Made by a program: the position numbers and the translations under genes. Below are positions 9,538 through 17,524 of a stretch of DNA of 64,000 bases, in pieces; the stretch's first letter is position 1, and every line of letters begins with the position of its first letter. The DNA lies in assembly GCF_910586915.1 (NCBI RefSeq), contig NZ_CAJULN010000002.1:1-64000 (forward strand). Direction: 5' to 3'. The notes under the pieces were generated by a model. It searched no databases. It was not told where the DNA came from and saw nothing but the letters and a program-made list of their open reading frames with translations. Origin of the DNA: an uncultured Bacteroides sp. (GTDB lineage: Bacteria; Bacteroidota; Bacteroidia; Bacteroidales; Bacteroidaceae).

Positions 9538-10092
9538 CGACCTGCAAGAAAACAACCCACGCAACCATTCCCCCTTCTCCTCCTTCCAACCATTGAAGGG
9601 AGTCCAACAGCCCACAACAAAGGAGAATTTGCCCCAAACATACGCTCATAAAGTTGCTACGACCCAATGGGAAAGTTTTGTGAATCAAGGATGCTTACGT
9701 TCACCTATCGGTTAGCGGAGAATTGCCTACGATTTAATTTTCCGTTGCCTACAAACTAACGGCCGGGATGCATAAATTTATTCGTCTGACTATAGTTGAA
9801 CTTGCGTCTGACTGTAGTGTTTCTTTCGTCTGACTATAGTCAGACGAAAAGACCACTATAGTCAGACGAATAAATTTCAGTAAGAAAACCAACAGACATT
9901 CGCATGGCAGCCGACAGTCCATCGCAGGAAAAAGATTAGTTTTATACAAGGCTCATGCGTGTGTATGCAACGAATTGAGCTCGATAAAATTAATTGTTAT
10001 ATCGAACTGACGTTAAAAACAGAAAAAGCAGATAAGAAAAGCACTTTTTTGCCATTTATTAGGGTTGTAATCTAACTCTTAAAAAATTATTT
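9538..10092. other. 555-bp non-coding region before the recombinase gene
   Basis: No convincing gene is present. The stretch holds the periodic palindromic array at 9774-9877 (listed separately). There is also a weak inverted repeat TCGATA (9981-9986) / TATCGA (10000-10005) about 90 bp before the recombinase ATG. The last 120 bp are AT-rich and must contain the recombinase promoter, but no clean TAnnTTTG box was found. Confidence 0.6.
9774..9877. repeat. Array A: four ACTATAGT cores at exact 22-bp spacing
   Basis: The self-complementary core ACTATAGT occurs at 9789, 9833 and 9855, with ACTGTAGT at 9811, so starts are exactly 22 bp apart with 14-bp linkers. The cores at 9789, 9811 and 9833 are preceded by CGTCTG; those at 9833 and 9855 are followed by CAGACGAA. 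The ends 9774-9796 and 9855-9877 form a perfect 23-bp inverted repeat. The centre 9824-9849 is a perfect 26-bp palindrome around CGTCTGACTATAGTCAGACG. The whole can fold as one long or several short hairpins. There is no T-run, so it is not a simple terminator. The same core and spacing recur at 62597-62684. Confidence 0.9.
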
Positions 10093-11301
10093 ATGGCAAC
10101 TTTAAAAATTAAATTGCGTCTTTCGGCCAACAGTTCCAAAGAAGGCGTGCTGTTTTATCAAGTAATCCACCACCGAATTGTGAAGCAAATCACCACCCGC
10201 CACAAGATTTTCCCTTCGGAGTGGGACAAACTGACTTCCCGCATCATCATCCCTCCCAACACGGCCCCCTGCCGCCGCAACTATCTCACCGCATTGGAGA
10301 AACAAGTACAAGAAGAATCGGCCCATCTGAGAGAAATCATCGACCGACTGCAACGCAGCGGCACCAACTACACGACAGCCAAAATCGTACAACTCTACAA
10401 CCTGCCTTCGCGCCACGACAGTTTTTTAGCCTTCATACAAGACCTCATCAACCAACTGACGCAAATCGGCAAACTGCGAACAGCAGAAACCTACGCCACC
10501 ACCCTGAATAGTTTCACACGTTTCCGCCAAGAAAAAGACATCCCCCTCGAAGCCGTAGACTCCAACCTGATGGTGAAATACGAAATATACCTGAAAGAAA
10601 CCGGCGTCTGCCCCAACACCTCTTCCTACTATATGCGAAGCCTGCGGGCCATATACAACCGCGCCGTGGAAAAGGAACTGACGCCCCAACGCAACCCTTT
10701 CAAGCACGTATATACGGGAATAGACAAGACCGTGAAACGCGCCGTCCCACTGAAAGTAATCCGCCAGATACGCAACCTGGATCTCACCCTCACTCCCATG
10801 CTCGACTATGCGAGAGACATCTTTATGTTCAGTTTCTACACGCGCGGAATGTCGTTTGTCGACATGGCTTATCTGAAAAAGAAGGATTTGCAAAACGGAA
10901 TCTTGTCCTACCGGCGGCAGAAAACCAACCAACAACTGCTTATCAAATGGGAAAAACCCATGCAGGACATCGTAGACAAATATGACACGACAGGCACTCC
11001 CTACCTGCTGCCCATCATCAAAAACAACGGAAAGGACGAAAGACTGCAATACAAAAACGCCGCACACCTGGTAAACAACAAACTGAAAATAATAGGGGCA
11101 CAACTGGAACTGGCCATTCCCCTCACCACCTACGTCGCACGGCACGGATGGGCAAGCATTGCCAGAAGCAAGAATATCCCTATCGCCACCATCAGCGAAG
11201 CAATGGGGCACGACTCGGAAAGCACTACCCAGATTTATCTGGCTTCGCTGGATACGTCGGCGGTGGATAAGGCAAACAGTATGATTCTCAAGTCAATCTG
11301 A
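10093..11301 (+). CDS. Tyrosine recombinase (Bacteroides integrase/invertase type)
   Basis: The 402-residue protein has the Bacteroidota layout: a short arm-binding N-terminus (about 1-100), a SAM-like core-binding domain (about 108-205) and a catalytic domain. Catalytic residues visible are Arg251 (FYTRGMS), a candidate hairpin Lys277 (RRQKTNQQ), Arg350 (YVARHGWAS), His373 (MGHDS) and nucleophile Tyr382 (TQIYLASLD). The first His of the usual HxxR box is a Tyr (Tyr347), a common substitution in this group. Such enzymes either invert promoters of surface structures or integrate mobile elements. Adjacent genes show no transposon or phage functions, so a DNA inversion role near the fimbrial operon is plausible but unproven. 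Confidence 0.85.
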   Translation: MATLKIKLRLSANSSKEGVLFYQVIHHRIVKQITTRHKIFPSEWDKLTSRIIIPPNTAPCRRNYLTALEKQVQEESAHLREIIDRLQRSGTNYTTAKIVQLYNLPSRHDSFLAFIQDLINQLTQIGKLRTAETYATTLNSFTRFRQEKDIPLEAVDSNLMVKYEIYLKETGVCPNTSSYYMRSLRAIYNRAVEKELTPQRNPFKHVYTGIDKTVKRAVPLKVIRQIRNLDLTLTPMLDYARDIFMFSFYTRGMSFVDMAYLKKKDLQNGILSYRRQKTNQQLLIKWEKPMQDIVDKYDTTGTPYLLPIIKNNGKDERLQYKNAAHLVNNKLKIIGAQLELAIPLTTYVARHGWASIARSKNIPIATISEAMGHDSESTTQIYLASLDTSAVDKANSMILKSI

Positions 11302-11352
11302 AAAGGCTGCCACCTTTCCGAAAAGAATAAGTCAATGTGAATAAAAAGAACT

Positions 11353-11386
11353 AAACTCTCCTCCTTCCGGGGAAGGAGGAGGGTTT
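11353..11386. terminator. Bidirectional terminator between recombinase and PqqD-like gene
   Basis: Arms 11353-11368 and 11371-11386 pair over 16 bases with one G-U type mismatch (CTCCTCCTTCC against GGAAGGAGGAG). The AAA start and TTT end serve both strands. It lies between the convergent genes ending at 11301 (+) and 11403 (-). Confidence 0.75.
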
Positions 11387-11402
11387 ACTATGCAGTTCAG
11401 AG

Positions 11403-11768
11403 TTATGCTTTGTCACGATTTGCAACCGGCGCCATCCATTTTATAAATCCATCTTTCCGCATCTGATAAAGATAAGCGGACACACGCGCCTCATAGCCCG
11501 TTTCATTCTGAAAATGGCCAGCAAGTTCCTCTATTATCTCGCCAACCGTACGCCGTCCGTCTATCAGTTCCCACACAGCCGTGCCGTGTGCTTCCAAATG
11601 CACATGAAATTCTTTCGACATTCCCTTCGGCACAAGGAAGCGTTGCATCCACGAACGCTTAAAACGAGGGAAGGAGAGCACGACAGTCTCCCCTTCCCAC
11701 TTAGCTGTAATATGTTCACTGCGACAAGGAACAACCTCCAACAAGTTTGTTTTCTCTTTAGCAGTCAT
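11403..11768 (-). CDS. PqqD-like (RiPP recognition element) protein, orphan
   Basis: The 121-residue protein fits the PqqD family: a small winged-helix fold that binds leader peptides in PQQ, lasso and radical-SAM peptide pathways. Visible family features are LSFPRFKRSWMQRF, the core helix AVWELIDGRRTVGEIIEELAGHF and the wing YLYQMRKDGFIKW. The size is near a stand-alone PqqD (about 90) plus a 45-residue N-terminal extension. It lies 28 bp after the MFS transporter gene on the same strand, so the two are probably one operon. No radical SAM enzyme, peptidase or precursor peptide is seen nearby, so its partner is unknown. Family assignment is good; function is open. Confidence 0.75.
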   Translation of the reverse strand: MTAKEKTNLLEVVPCRSEHITAKWEGETVVLSFPRFKRSWMQRFLVPKGMSKEFHVHLEAHGTAVWELIDGRRTVGEIIEELAGHFQNETGYEARVSAYLYQMRKDGFIKWMAPVANRDKA

Positions 11769-11796
11769 CTATTTCTCTTTCTTTTCCGGTGTAACG

Positions 11797-13443
11797 TCAT
11801 TCTTTGATATTGGGTTCTTCCAGCCCGTAGCCCTTCTTCTTGTCGACTACCTTAAGCACGAAGCCAAGAATCAGCGCCGCTCCTCCGAGACAAGCCAGCA
11901 TTACCAACGGCGCCGTATAATCATAGGCAGTAGCCGCCTCTTCGGGTGTAATGACTCCGTTCTTCAAATCGCTCACAAGCTGCGGATTCGTACGGTCGAG
12001 CACCTTGCCGATAAGCAACGGGAAAAGCCACAGACCGATGTTCTGTATCCAGAATATCAACGCATAAGCACTACCGATAATCTTGGCATCCACCAATTTC
12101 GGCACACTCGGCCACAAGGAAGCCGGAACCAGTGAGAAACTGGCTCCCAACACCAGGATAGTAAGGTAGGCAACAATGATACCTCCCACCGGATTGCCTT
12201 TGAAGCCGGGCAGCACAAACGCAAAAGTAAGGTGGCAAAGAATAAGCAGCACGGAACCGATGACCAACATGGAAGCCGCCTTTCCCTTGTGGTCCACATA
12301 GTTGCCCAAAATCGGCGTAATACCGACAGCCAAAAGAGGGAACACGGCAAACACCGTCTCTGCACTCTGACGCATATATCCCATGTAGCAGAATACGACC
12401 AAAGCTGCCACGGCCAATACGAGCAAACCCGATTTCATGTTTTTGTTCTTCGAAAAGTTGCTGGCAAACGCGGCAGCAGCCACTACCAGCATGATGCAAT
12501 ACTGAATAATAGTCACCGTATTGGTTGCCCAAAAGGAGTCGGCCGACACTTCGGTAAACGTCAGATTGCACTGCAACATATTAACGGCATACTTCTGAAA
12601 CGGGAAAATGGCAGAATAGTAAAGCACACACAGCAGCGCCACCAGCCAGAAACCGCTACTTTTCAGAATCGTGCCCAAGTCGCTGAGCTTAAACGGATCG
12701 TCTTTCTCTTCAGCCTCGCCGGTCTGCGCATCGAGTTTTTTGTCCATGAAGAAGTAGACGATGAACATGATAAGCGCTATCATCAGCAATACCACTCCGA
12801 AGGCTACCGAACGGGACACGTCGATGACACCACCCAACTTGGCAAACACAGGCGAGAAAATCATACAGGTAGCCACTCCCAAGCGTGCCAGTGCCATTTC
12901 CGAACCCATAGCCAACGCCATTTCGCGGCCTTTGAACCACTTCACAATACCGCGCGAAACGGTTATCCCCGCCATCTCTACTCCACAACCGAATATCATG
13001 AAGCCGACAGCCGACAATTTTGCCGATGCAGGCATTCCTCGGTAAAAAGGAGAAATACCGAGTTCATCGAACCCAGGAATATAATTGAGGTTGTTGTTAA
13101 ACCAAGTCTCCAGGCTGCTTCCGGCAAAAGTGTCGGTCACCGCATACCAGTTGATGACCGCTCCTACCAGCATCACTACGCCCGACAGGACGGCAGTAAA
13201 GCGTACGCCCATCTTGTCGAGAATGATTCCCGCAAAAATAAGGAAGAAGACAAATACGTTGAGGAAGGTTTCCGAACCCTGCATCGTACCGAAGGCGGTA
13301 GAATCCCACCCGCGTGTGGATTGCATCAAATCTTTAATGGGAGAAAGGATGTCCATAAATATGTATGAACAAAACATGGCAAACGCCAGAAACAGCAATA
13401 CAGTCCATCGCATCGCTGCCGAATCTCTTAATGTTGTTTTCAC
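11797..13443 (-). CDS. MFS transporter
   Basis: The chosen start is a GTG at 13443, giving VKTTLRDSAAMRWTVLLFLA and 548 residues. An in-frame TTG at 13482 lies inside the secG terminator hairpin and is unlikely; an ATG at 13413 is the alternative. The product has about twelve membrane segments. After helix 2 comes the MFS-type loop FAGIILDKMGVRF, and the central cytoplasmic loop contains DKKLDAQTGEAEEKDD. The C-terminal helix is followed by a basic tail (VVDKKKGYGLEE). The substrate cannot be told from sequence; the fold is like the oxalate/formate or nitrate porter groups. It is followed by the PqqD-like gene. Confidence 0.8.
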   Translation of the reverse strand: MKTTLRDSAAMRWTVLLFLAFAMFCSYIFMDILSPIKDLMQSTRGWDSTAFGTMQGSETFLNVFVFFLIFAGIILDKMGVRFTAVLSGVVMLVGAVINWYAVTDTFAGSSLETWFNNNLNYIPGFDELGISPFYRGMPASAKLSAVGFMIFGCGVEMAGITVSRGIVKWFKGREMALAMGSEMALARLGVATCMIFSPVFAKLGGVIDVSRSVAFGVVLLMIALIMFIVYFFMDKKLDAQTGEAEEKDDPFKLSDLGTILKSSGFWLVALLCVLYYSAIFPFQKYAVNMLQCNLTFTEVSADSFWATNTVTIIQYCIMLVVAAAAFASNFSKNKNMKSGLLVLAVAALVVFCYMGYMRQSAETVFAVFPLLAVGITPILGNYVDHKGKAASMLVIGSVLLILCHLTFAFVLPGFKGNPVGGIIVAYLTILVLGASFSLVPASLWPSVPKLVDAKIIGSAYALIFWIQNIGLWLFPLLIGKVLDRTNPQLVSDLKNGVITPEEAATAYDYTAPLVMLACLGGAALILGFVLKVVDKKKGYGLEEPNIKE

Positions 13444-13469
13444 AGTTTTTTTTTGTTTTATGTTAATAA

Positions 13470-13502
13470 AAAAGAGATGCAAGCAATACCCACATCTCTT
13501 TT
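13470..13502 (-). terminator. Rho-independent terminator of secG
   Basis: Read on the - strand, AAAAGAGATG (13502-13493) pairs perfectly with CATCTCTTTT (13479-13470), followed by a T-run. It lies 42 bp after the secG stop and ends the upstream operon before the MFS gene. Confidence 0.85.
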
Positions 13503-13543
13503 GAACGGATTTAATCCCAATATTTTAAGAACCGTAACAAAAC

Positions 13544-13891
13544 TTAGTTAACAGAATCCTGCTGAACTGCATCTGTTTGCGGTGCAGCCGTACCTGCGGG
13601 CAAGTTGTACGGGTTAGTTTGCTCTTCTTTCTGTGCCTGTTCCAACACTGCATCCTGAACGGCAGCCGAATTAGGAATCACATAAGCAGTGGCAATGCTC
13701 ATCACAACCATGAAAATAGCCAGTCCCCATGTTGCCTTCTCCAGAAAATCTGTAGTTTTGCGCACGCCCATAATAGCATTGGATGAAGAAAAACCGGAAG
13801 CAAGTCCGCCTCCTTTTGAGTTCTGAATCAGTACGATGAAGCACATCAACAGAGCTGCAATCACCATTAAGATAACGAATAATAAGTACAT
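13544..13891 (-). CDS. secG: Preprotein translocase subunit SecG
   Basis: The 115-residue protein has the SecG layout: a first membrane helix (YLLFVILMVIAALLMCFIVLIQ), the conserved loop NSKGGGLASGFSSSNAIMGVRKTTDFLEKATW, a second helix (GLAIFMVVMSIATAYVI), and a polar C-terminal tail rich in Gln and Pro typical of Bacteroidota. SecG assists SecYEG and SecA in protein export. It is the last gene of the run that starts with rlmN, lies 6 bp after the TPR-like gene and is followed by a strong terminator. Confidence 0.95.
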   Translation of the reverse strand: MYLLFVILMVIAALLMCFIVLIQNSKGGGLASGFSSSNAIMGVRKTTDFLEKATWGLAIFMVVMSIATAYVIPNSAAVQDAVLEQAQKEEQTNPYNLPAGTAAPQTDAVQQDSVN

Positions 13892-13897
13892 TTTTAG

Positions 13898-14656
13898 TTA
13901 TTTTGAATTAGCGTTAATAATCAATTTCTCCAAAAATCTGATTTGGTCTGCAAAGTAAGCATTTTTTTTTGGATATTTCAAACTTAATTTTTTAATTATT
14001 TCGAGTGCTTTAGCATATCGCTGCTGTTTAACATAGATTTTTGCCAAAGTTTCTGTAAAACAGCTATCATCGTCGCCTTCTTCCGCGCTTGCCGTGTTGG
14101 AAGGAGGCGCCGGCTGTTCCGTTTCCCCCCTCACCAGTTTCATTGGGCGGGGAGAGTCGTTTCCGCTCTTTTCGATGAAATCGTCAATCAACTCAAAGCC
14201 TTTCAGTTTCGGCGCATCTTCTGCCGGCGCGTCCGTAGCGGAATCATCCTCAAACAGATAGGAGGTATAATCCAGCGAGTAGTCCAACCCTGTTTGGGCG
14301 GTCACTTCTTCGGGAGCTTTGGAGAGGAAGGCATCAATCAACGCCAAAGTGCGGTCTACCGACGGCTCTTCTTTCAGTACTTCTGCCAACGGCATTTCTT
14401 TTTTCCGGGACTGAACAACAAAACGGCTGCCTTCGATTACCTGGAACAGTTTCCGGCGGTCGGCGATATATAGCACGGCTTTCCGCAGTTCGCTACCGAA
14501 ATTGATGTCATGGAGGATATACAGGTTTTTGAGATATAACAGACGAAGTGACTGGAAATACGGATATCGCGCAAGAAGGGTACGCAATTCGTACAAAGTG
14601 TCTCTGTTCAGCGTTTCGGGATGCTGAATCCATTGTTGAAAGTTTACGGAAATCAT
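13898..14656 (-). CDS. Conserved TPR-like cytoplasmic protein
   Basis: The 252-residue protein has no signal peptide. Residues 1-75 are helical (LYELRTLLARYPYFQSLRLLYLKNLY), then comes an acidic low-complexity middle, and the end is a TPR-like pair (ETLAKIYVKQQRYAKALEIIKKLSLKYP). Proteins of this build are found between lptE and secG in Bacteroides. No catalytic motif is visible. It lies 5 bp after lptE and 6 bp before secG, so it is co-expressed with envelope biogenesis genes; a scaffold role is only a guess. Confidence 0.7.
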   Translation of the reverse strand: MISVNFQQWIQHPETLNRDTLYELRTLLARYPYFQSLRLLYLKNLYILHDINFGSELRKAVLYIADRRKLFQVIEGSRFVVQSRKKEMPLAEVLKEEPSVDRTLALIDAFLSKAPEEVTAQTGLDYSLDYTSYLFEDDSATDAPAEDAPKLKGFELIDDFIEKSGNDSPRPMKLVRGETEQPAPPSNTASAEEGDDDSCFTETLAKIYVKQQRYAKALEIIKKLSLKYPKKNAYFADQIRFLEKLIINANSK

Positions 14657-14661
14657 CTATA

Positions 14662-15189
14662 TTACCAGTTTGCTACGGTTGCGTTGAATATTTGGTCGGT
14701 TATCTCTTTCGACATTTCGGCAATCAGTCCGTCTTGCACAGCTGTCAGCAGTTGGCTGGAGTCGTAGGTACGGAAAGCGGAGAATTGCTGTTCGAAGTCT
14801 TCGGCGTGGTTCGTGTTGTTGACAAAGCGTACATTGACCGTAATGGTCAGCTTCGTTTCGGACGAATAACCGTCGGCGGATACCGCCTGGTTGTACTGAT
14901 TATATCCCGTAATTTCTCCTTCAATCTGCAAGTCTGCATTCTGGTTGGGTTTCAACAGTTGCAAACGGGTCTGGCGGATGAATATATCTTTGAGGTCTTC
15001 ATTGAATTTTGTTGCCAACGGAGCATATACATACTCCGACTTTATCGGGAAATCGGTAATGGAAATCGTCTTTACCTTGTCATAATTGATAGACGAGCCG
15101 TTAAACTTATAGGAAACAGTGCACGCTATGACCGCTACCGGCAAAACAGCCCATAGCAATAAGCGTGTTATCTTCTTAATCCAAATCAT
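14662..15189 (-). CDS. lptE: LptE-family LPS assembly lipoprotein
   Basis: The 175-residue lipoprotein (signal ending PVAVIACTVSYKFNGSSI) matches the Bacteroidota LptE family. LptE plugs the LptD barrel and completes LPS insertion into the outer leaflet. Characteristic stretches are KTISITDFPIKSEYVYAPLATKFNEDLKD and LQIEGEITGYN. There are no acidic residues just after the Cys, consistent with a periplasm-facing lipoprotein. Its first 14 bases overlap the end of the sigma-54 activator gene, so translation is coupled. Its partner lptC is in the next operon (23406-24056). Confidence 0.85.
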   Translation of the reverse strand: MIWIKKITRLLLWAVLPVAVIACTVSYKFNGSSINYDKVKTISITDFPIKSEYVYAPLATKFNEDLKDIFIRQTRLQLLKPNQNADLQIEGEITGYNQYNQAVSADGYSSETKLTITVNVRFVNNTNHAEDFEQQFSAFRTYDSSQLLTAVQDGLIAEMSKEITDQIFNATVANW

Positions 15190-16414
15190 ATTCTTTTATC
15201 TTTCTATAAAGTGTACGCTCGGAAATGTTCAAATCCTTAGCTGCGTTTTTTCTTTTACCGTGATGGCGCTCAAGCGCTTTGCGTATCATCTCTTTCTCTA
15301 CTTCATCCAATGACATCGGCGTTTCTTCCACATACTCTTCCGTATCCTGTATATCGTCATCATCCTTGCGCACAGCAGGCTGCTGCACGGTATGAATAAT
15401 GGCGGGCACGGCAGGCTGAAGGGGAGCTGTCACCATCGACGTGGAAACGACCGTTCCGACCGGACTTATCTGGCCGGCGCGCTCTGCCATCAGATTATGT
15501 ACCATCTTTTTCAGTTCTGCCACTTCCTGACGCATATCGAACAGAACGGAATAAAGAATTTCCCGCTCGCTTTCAAAGCCCTTGCTCTCGCGTGTTCCCG
15601 CCAAAGCAGGAAGGCGTTGCATATTTTGTGTGGGAAGGTAGGTCTGCAAGATAGCAGCATTAATCTCTCTATTGGTTTCGATAATGGAAATCTGCTCCGT
15701 GATATTCTTCAACTGACGCACGTTGCCGGGCCACGAATAGGCCAGCAGTTCCTTTTTCGCGTCTTCCGTCAACTGAATAGCCGGCATCCGGTATTTCTCC
15801 GCAAAGTCTGCCGCAAATTTACGGAACAACAAGAGTACGTCGTCTCCCCGCTCACGCAAAGGCGGTATTTGAATGGGAACGGTGTTCAACCGGTAATACA
15901 AGTCTTCACGGAAACGCCCCTCTGAAATGGCCTGTACAAGATTGACATTGGTAGCTGCCACGATACGTACATCGGTTTTCTGTACTTTGGACGAACCTAC
16001 TTTCAGAAACTCGCCGCTCTCTAACACACGAAGCAGACGCGCTTGGGTAGGCATCGGCAACTCCCCTACTTCATCGAGGAAAATTGTACCGCCGTCGGCT
16101 TCACCAAAATATCCTTTCCGCTCGCCGATGGCACCGGTAAAGGCGCCTTTCTCATGGCCGAACAGTTCGGAATCAATCGTGCCTTCCGGAATGGCGCCGC
16201 AGTTGACGGCAATGTATTGCCCGTGTTTCCTCCGGCTGTATTGATGAATAATCTGTGGAAAACTCTCCTTTCCGACACCGCTTTCTCCTGTTATCAGCAC
16301 AGACAAATCGGTAGGAGCTACCTGAATGGCAACATCGATGGCACGTGACAGCGTTTCGGTATTACCGATAATACCGAAACGCTGTTTCACTTGTTGTATC
16401 TCCGCTCTTGTCAT
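15176..16414 (-). CDS. Sigma-54-dependent activator without receiver domain
   Basis: The 412-residue protein begins almost directly with the AAA+ domain: Walker A GESGVGKE at 43-50, the sigma-54 contact loop GAFTGA at 90-95 and Walker B GGTIFLDE at 108-115. The C-terminus (about 367-412) is a Fis-type helix-turn-helix (GKRKNAAKDLNISERTLYRKIKEYDLD). A roughly 80-residue linker rich in Pro and Val separates them. No receiver, GAF or PAS domain is present, so it either is always active or is controlled through a partner or its level. The gene overlaps lptE and lies 9 bp after pdxA. Family assignment is firm; targets are unknown. Confidence 0.9.
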   Translation of the reverse strand: MTRAEIQQVKQRFGIIGNTETLSRAIDVAIQVAPTDLSVLITGESGVGKESFPQIIHQYSRRKHGQYIAVNCGAIPEGTIDSELFGHEKGAFTGAIGERKGYFGEADGGTIFLDEVGELPMPTQARLLRVLESGEFLKVGSSKVQKTDVRIVAATNVNLVQAISEGRFREDLYYRLNTVPIQIPPLRERGDDVLLLFRKFAADFAEKYRMPAIQLTEDAKKELLAYSWPGNVRQLKNITEQISIIETNREINAAILQTYLPTQNMQRLPALAGTRESKGFESEREILYSVLFDMRQEVAELKKMVHNLMAERAGQISPVGTVVSTSMVTAPLQPAVPAIIHTVQQPAVRKDDDDIQDTEEYVEETPMSLDEVEKEMIRKALERHHGKRKNAAKDLNISERTLYRKIKEYDLD

Positions 16415-16423
16415 TACTTCTCT

Positions 16424-17518
16424 TTAATCTTCGTCTACTGTATCCAGTTTCAGTTTATCACTGTCGTCACGCTTCTCGTAATATTGTTTCCGCAACGGAT
16501 TAGCACGGGCTACTTTCTCCCTCTGGCGATTGCGAAACACGTCGATGGCAACGTAGATTGCCTGACGGAATGAATCCTCACTTGCCACTCCCTGGCCTGC
16601 AATATCGTAAGCAGTGCCATGAGCCGGAGAGGTGCGCACTACGGGCAGACCTGCCGTATAGTTCACTCCGTCATCCATTGCCAAAGCCTTGAACGGAGCC
16701 AATCCCTGATCGTGATACATGGCCAAAATACCGTCAAAATGAGTATAATTGCCCGAACCCATAAAGCCGTCGGCTGCGTAAGGGCCGTAGCAAAGGATTC
16801 CTTTTTGCTCCATTTCCTTCATGGCAGGAAGAATCACTTCCTGTTCTTCCATTCCCAACAGTCCACCGTCTCCGGCATGAGGATTGAGAGAAAGAACGGC
16901 AATGCGCGGCGCACCGATTCCGAAATCCTGTTTCAGACAACGGTGGAATATCATCAGTTTCTCTTGAATGAGTTCTTTGGTTATCGTGGTTGCAATCTCT
17001 CTGACAGGAATATGAGTGGTCACCAAAGCTACACGCAAATCGTTTTTCATCAGAATCATCAATGACTTGTTGCCATTGCCCAAACGTTCTTCGATATATT
17101 CCGTATGTCCGGGGAACGAAAATTCTTCCGAATGAATGGTGTGCTTGTTGATAGGAGCTGTTACGATGACATCAATCAGTCCTTCGCGATAGTCTTCAAT
17201 GGCACGCTCCAATGCTCCTAAAGCTGCTTTGCCCGCTTCGGGGTCGGGTTTGGAAAATTCCACTTTCACTTCATCGTCCGTACAGTTCACCACGTTCAAG
17301 CGGTCGTGTCCCGCTTCGGAAGCCGTATTGATGATACTGAAATTTGTCTGTATATCCAATGCTTTCCGATGGTAGGCAGCCACTTTCGGCGAACCGTAAA
17401 CAATCGGAGTACAGAACTCCAACATGGTAGGATCGGAAAATGTCTTTAAAATCACTTCGTAGCCTACCCCGTTTATATCTCCCTGGGTGATGCCTATTCT
17501 TATTTTGTTATCTTCCAT
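16424..17518 (-). CDS. pdxA: 4-hydroxythreonine-4-phosphate dehydrogenase PdxA
   Basis: PdxA oxidises 4-phosphohydroxy-L-threonine in pyridoxal 5'-phosphate synthesis. The 364-residue protein shows the family motifs: GDINGVGYEVILK at the N-terminus, PINKHTIH, FPGHTEYI, SLNPHAGDGGLLG and the C-terminal YHDQGLAPFKAL. The His residues in GHTEY, NPHAG and YHDQG are the metal ligands of the family. Its length is slightly above the usual 330 residues because of a basic and acidic tail. It lies 6 bp after the DUF4837 gene and 9 bp before the sigma-54 activator gene. Confidence 0.95.
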   Translation of the reverse strand: MEDNKIRIGITQGDINGVGYEVILKTFSDPTMLEFCTPIVYGSPKVAAYHRKALDIQTNFSIINTASEAGHDRLNVVNCTDDEVKVEFSKPDPEAGKAALGALERAIEDYREGLIDVIVTAPINKHTIHSEEFSFPGHTEYIEERLGNGNKSLMILMKNDLRVALVTTHIPVREIATTITKELIQEKLMIFHRCLKQDFGIGAPRIAVLSLNPHAGDGGLLGMEEQEVILPAMKEMEQKGILCYGPYAADGFMGSGNYTHFDGILAMYHDQGLAPFKALAMDDGVNYTAGLPVVRTSPAHGTAYDIAGQGVASEDSFRQAIYVAIDVFRNRQREKVARANPLRKQYYEKRDDSDKLKLDTVDED

Positions 17519-17524
17519 GCGTTT

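Noticed and set aside
9774..9877. Array A as a CRISPR array
   Set aside because: The unit is 22 bp with an 8-bp core, there are only four units, the linkers are themselves related and palindromic, and no cas gene is present.
9774..9877. Array A as an ordinary rho-independent terminator
   Set aside because: It has no T-run, contains four phased cores rather than one stem, and lies 237 bp from the nearest upstream stop.
10093..11301. A conjugative transposon or prophage around the recombinase
   Set aside because: No mobilization, excisionase, transfer, phage or resistance genes are next to it; both neighbours are ordinary genes.
12232..13368. 378-codon + strand open frame across the MFS transporter gene
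   Set aside because: It is the antisense shadow of a clearly coding membrane protein; its translation is His/Arg-rich with no domain and no ribosome-binding site.
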